Below are positions 60,861-64,000 of a stretch of 64,000 bases of DNA, piece after piece; the stretch's first letter is position 1, and the number at the start of each line of letters is the position of its first letter. Origin of the DNA: a filamentous cyanobacterium ESFC-1. Its GTDB lineage: Bacteria; Cyanobacteriota; Cyanobacteriia; Cyanobacteriales; Spirulinaceae. The DNA is taken from positions 4,584,938 to 4,648,937 of the forward strand of contig KB904821.1 of assembly GCA_000380225.1 (NCBI GenBank), in the 5' to 3' direction. Below the pieces are notes generated by a model. That model had not been told where the DNA came from, ran no database searches, and worked only from the letters and a program-made list of their open reading frames with translations. A program made the position numbers and the translations under genes.

Positions 60861-61514
60861 TCAATCAGGATTCTCGGTCATTTGCTGAAACTGAGCGAGT
60901 AACCAAGCACTCACTTTGCCATGATTGGTGTTGCGGGTGCGTTGTAGGGCAGTTTCGAGTAGGGAAATATCTAAACCCGGTAAAACTTGAGATTGCGCGA
61001 TTCTGCGACTCCCCCGATTGGCGATCGCGAAGGCGATAATTTCTATATTCTGGACATCAACAATCCAATATTCCCTGACCCCCATTTCTTCGTACAATAA
61101 CCGTTTATTGCCCAGATCGTCAGCTAATGAGGTGTTCGCGACTTCAATGGCTAAGTGAGGCGGCGGATATTGGTCGAGATCGACGATTCCAGTTCCCCAA
61201 GGTACAATACTCGCCGTTTCGCCGATGTAATAAGATACATCGGGTTGAGTCTCCCTCACCCCGGTTTGGCGATAAGTGCAGTTATCTTTGCCGTTGAGGT
61301 CAATATCATTCAGCGCCGCGAATAAATGAATCGCGTAAATAACTATAGTATGGTCACTCGCGTGGTCATTCCCGACAGGTGACATTTCCAGCCTCATCTG
61401 GTGGTTGTAGTAGTAGCTTTTGGCTTGGGTGGGGGTTGTGTTGGCGATCGCCTGAAGATAACGATCCCAGGTTGCAGTTATCCAGGTATCTGTGGGGATT
61501 TGGGTACTCGGCAT
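60861..61514 (-). CDS. Uma2-family protein (DUF820, PD-(D/E)XK fold)
   Basis: 217 residues from ATG 61514 (MPSTQIPTDTWITATWDRYL). Core motif strands: LEMSPVGNDHASDHTIVIYA, TQPDVSYYIGE (Asp strand), PHLAIEVANTSLADDLGNKR (Glu strand) and GVREYWIVDVQNIEIIAFAI. Second Uma2 member in the window (see 32708-33307), only distantly similar to it. Function is unknown. An earlier ATG at 61553 overlaps the divergent methyltransferase start region and is less likely. Confidence 0.85.
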   Translation of the reverse strand: MPSTQIPTDTWITATWDRYLQAIANTTPTQAKSYYYNHQMRLEMSPVGNDHASDHTIVIYAIHLFAALNDIDLNGKDNCTYRQTGVRETQPDVSYYIGETASIVPWGTGIVDLDQYPPPHLAIEVANTSLADDLGNKRLLYEEMGVREYWIVDVQNIEIIAFAIANRGSRRIAQSQVLPGLDISLLETALQRTRNTNHGKVSAWLLAQFQQMTENPD

Positions 61515-61554
61515 TTTGGGGGATGAATCACTACAATTAAGATTTACACCCATT

Positions 61555-62040
61555 ATGACCCTGTTGCGACAACCGGATATTGGCTACATCCCCACTCCTC
61601 ATAACGTTACGCGATCGCTCCTCGATTTTGCGAAAATCACCCCAAGCGATATTCTCTACGACTTAGGCAGTGGGGATGGTCGCATTTTAATCGAAGCGGC
61701 GAAGCAATGGGAAACAAGGGGAGTCGGCATTGATATCGACCCGAAACGCATTCAGCAAGCCCAAGAGAATGCCGAAACCGCCGGAGTTGATAATTTACTC
61801 GAATTTCGGCAAGAAGACCTATTTAAGAGCGATTTTCGGGAGGCAACGGTGGTGTTTATTTACCTGTTGCCTCATCTCAATTTGCGTTTGCGATCGCGCC
61901 TCCAAATGCAATTAAAATCCGGCAGTCGCATCATCTCCAAAGACTTTGATATGGGGGATTGGCCACCTTTGCATACCTTATCCTTGCCTGCAAAAACCGA
62001 AGATGATGAAGAAGTCACCCTGTATTATTGGCAGGTTTGA
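61555..62040 (+). CDS. SAM-dependent methyltransferase, class I
   Basis: 161 residues from ATG 61555 (MTLLRQPDIGYIPTPHNVTR). SAM motif I is LYDLGSGDGRILIEAA (about 35-50), with GIDIDPKRIQQAQEN and ATVVFIYLLPHLNLRL. It has the minimal catalytic domain without substrate domain. The substrate is unknown; the layout resembles small protein or lipid methyltransferases. It is divergent from the Uma2 gene and not part of the polysaccharide operon. Confidence 0.85.
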   Translation: MTLLRQPDIGYIPTPHNVTRSLLDFAKITPSDILYDLGSGDGRILIEAAKQWETRGVGIDIDPKRIQQAQENAETAGVDNLLEFRQEDLFKSDFREATVVFIYLLPHLNLRLRSRLQMQLKSGSRIISKDFDMGDWPPLHTLSLPAKTEDDEEVTLYYWQV

Positions 62041-62086
62041 TTTTGTCCTTGGTTCTTTGTCATTTGTCCTTTGTATTTGTTGAAAG

Positions 62087-63457
62087 TTAAGAATATTTGC
62101 GAACCTTAAACAGATTCAAAAATTCCCGTCGGGCTTGTTCGTAAAGGGGAATTTTTTGGGGGGATTCAATGCGAGCATAAACTTTTGCTCCCGGTTGTAA
62201 ATCTTTGTTGGTGGTGTCAATATCGGCAATCACGCGGACAGTGGATTTTCCTAACTGCTCGTCTCGCTCTAAAACTGAGATAATTTCTTTGATTTGAGTC
62301 GTAAAACTGGGTAATCCGGGTTCGGGGGGATTAAATTTTACAATTGCTCCGGCTTGAATCAAATCTCGGTCTTCTTGACGCACTTCAATCACGGCGACGA
62401 GTTGGGAGGTGTCGGCAATTTCGAGGACGGCTTCTCCTTCAGGAAGGGTTTTGCCTTCGAGGAGATAAAGGTCTGGGGTGACAACGATACCATCGAGGGG
62501 CGATCGCAATGTGGTATTTTCTCTGTAAATACCAATGTCTTTGTCTTGTCTTTCTTCGACTTTTTGGACGATCGGTTGACGACGCTCATACAAGGTTTCT
62601 GCCGATGCAACGTCTTGTTGAGCGACTAAAACCGAAGTTTGCAAGCGGTTCATTTCGTCTTGTTTGGCTGCAAGTTCGTCGTACATTCGCCGTTTTGCCA
62701 TGCCCATAGCGGCTTGGATTTCGCCAATTTGCCCTTGTAGGGTGAGTTTTTGCCGTTGGGTTTCGTTGAGTCTTTCCGAAGCATAGGCCCCTTGCTCTAC
62801 GAGAGGGGTAAGATTAGCAATAGTATCATCGAGGGACGCGATCGCCCCCTCTAAATTCACAATCTTTTGTTGATAACCGAAAATGTGCGGCGGTAATGTC
62901 CCGGCTTCCATCGCGTTAATCTCGGCTTGTAATTGCCCCACTCGCTCCTGACTAAATGCCAGTTGTTGTTGCGCTTGATTTAAGCGCATTTGGGCGGTAT
63001 AAACCTGCTGACGAGCCGTTTCGTGGCTTACTCCCGCTTCTTCAACCTGAATTTCGCCTTGGTCGATTTTTTCTTCCATTTGCTGGCTTTCAATCAAAGC
63101 GATAGGATCGCCAACTTCAATCGGCTCATTGACTTCTACTAATATTTCCTTGATTGTGCCAGGAATCTCTGTATGAATCACTCTCCGAGCGTCAGGGGCA
63201 GGATTAAGCCAGGCTTCGGCGCGGACAGAAGGTGCAACGCGAATTTGGCTAATTGCTCCCACAACCACCACAATTCCAGCAAAAATCGCCCATCCTGTGG
63301 GAAAGGATTTAGACTTCGCGGCAGTGGGTTGACTGGGCTGATTCGGTTGAATTTGACTGTCGGTTGGGGGAGGAGTTGCAGCCGGGGGTGGGGTTTGGGG
63401 TTGCGGTTGTATTTGATTCGGCGGTACAACTTGAAAGCGAGAGTTGGGAGAGTTCAT
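62087..63457 (-). CDS. HlyD-family membrane fusion protein
   Basis: 456 residues. A proline and glutamine-rich N-terminus (about 1-45) precedes one membrane helix, GWAIFAGIVVVVGAI (about 54-70). A lipoyl-like segment (EIPGTIKEILVEVNEPIEVG), a long coiled coil (about 125-300, RLNQAQQQLAFSQERVGQLQ) and a beta-barrel end (AGAIVKFNPPEPGLPSF) complete the adaptor. It should bridge an inner-membrane exporter to the outer membrane. The M50-like gene upstream (63623 to the window end) is on the same strand, separated by a 165-base repeat-bearing gap, so they may work together in peptide export. Confidence 0.9.
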   Translation of the reverse strand: MNSPNSRFQVVPPNQIQPQPQTPPPAATPPPTDSQIQPNQPSQPTAAKSKSFPTGWAIFAGIVVVVGAISQIRVAPSVRAEAWLNPAPDARRVIHTEIPGTIKEILVEVNEPIEVGDPIALIESQQMEEKIDQGEIQVEEAGVSHETARQQVYTAQMRLNQAQQQLAFSQERVGQLQAEINAMEAGTLPPHIFGYQQKIVNLEGAIASLDDTIANLTPLVEQGAYASERLNETQRQKLTLQGQIGEIQAAMGMAKRRMYDELAAKQDEMNRLQTSVLVAQQDVASAETLYERRQPIVQKVEERQDKDIGIYRENTTLRSPLDGIVVTPDLYLLEGKTLPEGEAVLEIADTSQLVAVIEVRQEDRDLIQAGAIVKFNPPEPGLPSFTTQIKEIISVLERDEQLGKSTVRVIADIDTTNKDLQPGAKVYARIESPQKIPLYEQARREFLNLFKVRKYS

Positions 63458-63481
63458 GGTTTTTTGGTGGTTGGGTTTTTT

Positions 63482-63605
63482 CGGGAATTGGTTGGTTATT
63501 TGTTGTTTGTTGTTTGTTGTTTGTTGTTGGGTTTCGTTATATCAACCCAACCTACTGCTCACTGCCCCAAAAACTGATGACTGATTACTGATGACTGATG
63601 ACTGA
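63482..63605. repeat. Repeat island 4
   Basis: A GGTTGGTTATTTG block and TTGTTTG heptamers (63494-63522), then a CCTACTGCTCACTGCCC block and ACTGATG/ACTGATT heptamers (63573-63603). The same closing modules end islands 2 and 3. No gene. Confidence 0.7.
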
Positions 63606-63622
63606 AAAGCCTACTGCCTTCC

Positions 63623-64000
63623 TCATCCACGCGGCCAAAAGTAATAAACCGCCCAGCCAATCACCAGTAACAAGACGGTGACGGGGGCGTTGTCGAATGT
63701 CCAGAAGGCAACCATGCGGAATAAGCTGCCAAAAATCATGAGGATGTAGAGGAAGCTCAAAGGGGCGTAGGCGGCGAGGATGGCGCGATCGCGTCCGCTT
63801 TCGGGACTGGGTTTTCCGGTGAACAAAGCTTGGTAAAATTGAAACGATCGCGTGCGGAGATTATTAATCCCGGTGGCGGCAACGGTGAGGTAATAACCGT
63901 CAAATTTGGCCATGGGGTTGAGGTTGACGGCGACGGTGAAAAGGGCGGAAACCATGAGGAGATAACTCATGGGGTGTAACCAACTGCTTTCGACGGAGGT
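63623..64000 (-). CDS. M50-like membrane protein, N-terminal part cut by the window edge
   Basis: The frame is open from the window edge at 64000 to a TGA at 63623; 125 residues of the C-terminus are seen. The segment VNLNPMAKFDGYYLTVAATG is the second conserved motif (NPxxxxDGYY type) of site-2-protease-like membrane peptidases of peptide export systems. Three further membrane segments follow. The usual HExxH lies upstream, outside the window. An HlyD-type gene follows on the same strand, a common pairing, so the two likely export or process a peptide. Confidence 0.75.
   Translation of the reverse strand, partial: TSVESSWLHPMSYLLMVSALFTVAVNLNPMAKFDGYYLTVAATGINNLRTRSFQFYQALFTGKPSPESGRDRAILAAYAPLSFLYILMIFGSLFRMVAFWTFDNAPVTVLLLVIGWAVYYFWPRG

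Overview
The window reads as chromosomal DNA of a cyanobacterium. The palindrome GCGATCGC (HIP1) is scattered through genes and spacers at high density. The gene content is cyanobacterial: an rbp-rpsU pair, rpsB-tsf, an RNase E ending in an arginine-rich tail, half-size UPF0016 genes, Uma2-family genes and a kinase-TPR protein. Short heptamer repeats of the type known from filamentous cyanobacteria are abundant. I cannot name the genus. No rRNA, tRNA or CRISPR array is visible.

Layout. 1-8.7 kb: the end of a TPR gene, a RelE-type toxin-antitoxin pair, divergent glpK and glpD around a palindromic operator candidate, a PPP-type phosphatase, a TetR regulator, a TM2 protein and an iron-type binding lipoprotein. 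8.9-20.7 kb: a 14-bp tandem repeat array, polA, a 1407-residue superfamily I helicase with a repeat-rich tail, then an MCP-like coiled-coil protein followed by a kinase-TPR protein whose catalytic residues are missing. 20.9-27.0 kb: a 49-copy heptamer array, rpsB, tsf, a conserved unknown, an FAD oxidase, rbp and rpsU. 27.1-33.3 kb: a DndD-like SMC ATPase with a 57-residue partner, a rhodanese-like protein lacking its cysteine, a pyroglutamyl-peptidase homologue, hisH, two half-size UPF0016 transporters, an NfeD-like protein and a Uma2 protein.

33.4-41.2 kb is the most accessory part and looks like a cell-death or defence neighbourhood. It holds an unknown coiled-coil membrane protein, a 116-residue unknown, a TPR-CHAT protease with eight near-identical 48-residue repeats, a PIN nuclease pair preceded by a truncated copy of the CHAT gene start, and a HepT-MntA pair. 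All are on the minus strand and are interspersed with palindromic repeats.

41.4-50.4 kb: a DUF2157 membrane protein, cysteine desulfurase, rne and rnhB, a decayed tnpB element, and a UDP-galactopyranose-mutase-like flavoprotein. 50.9-60.8 kb: a plus-strand polysaccharide cluster with three GT2-type genes that overlap end to start, a separate GT2, an ABC exporter, a methyltransferase, a GT4 and a macro-domain gene overlapping the GT4 stop. 60.9-64 kb: Uma2, a methyltransferase, an HlyD-type adaptor and the end of an M50-like membrane protein.

The repeats are the most unusual global feature. At least seven sequence-unrelated heptamer repeats occur in intergenic islands that keep a similar internal order, and two other repeat pieces lie in frame inside genes (the CHAT protease and the ABC exporter). 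Start codons were chosen by eye; where an earlier start is possible this is stated.
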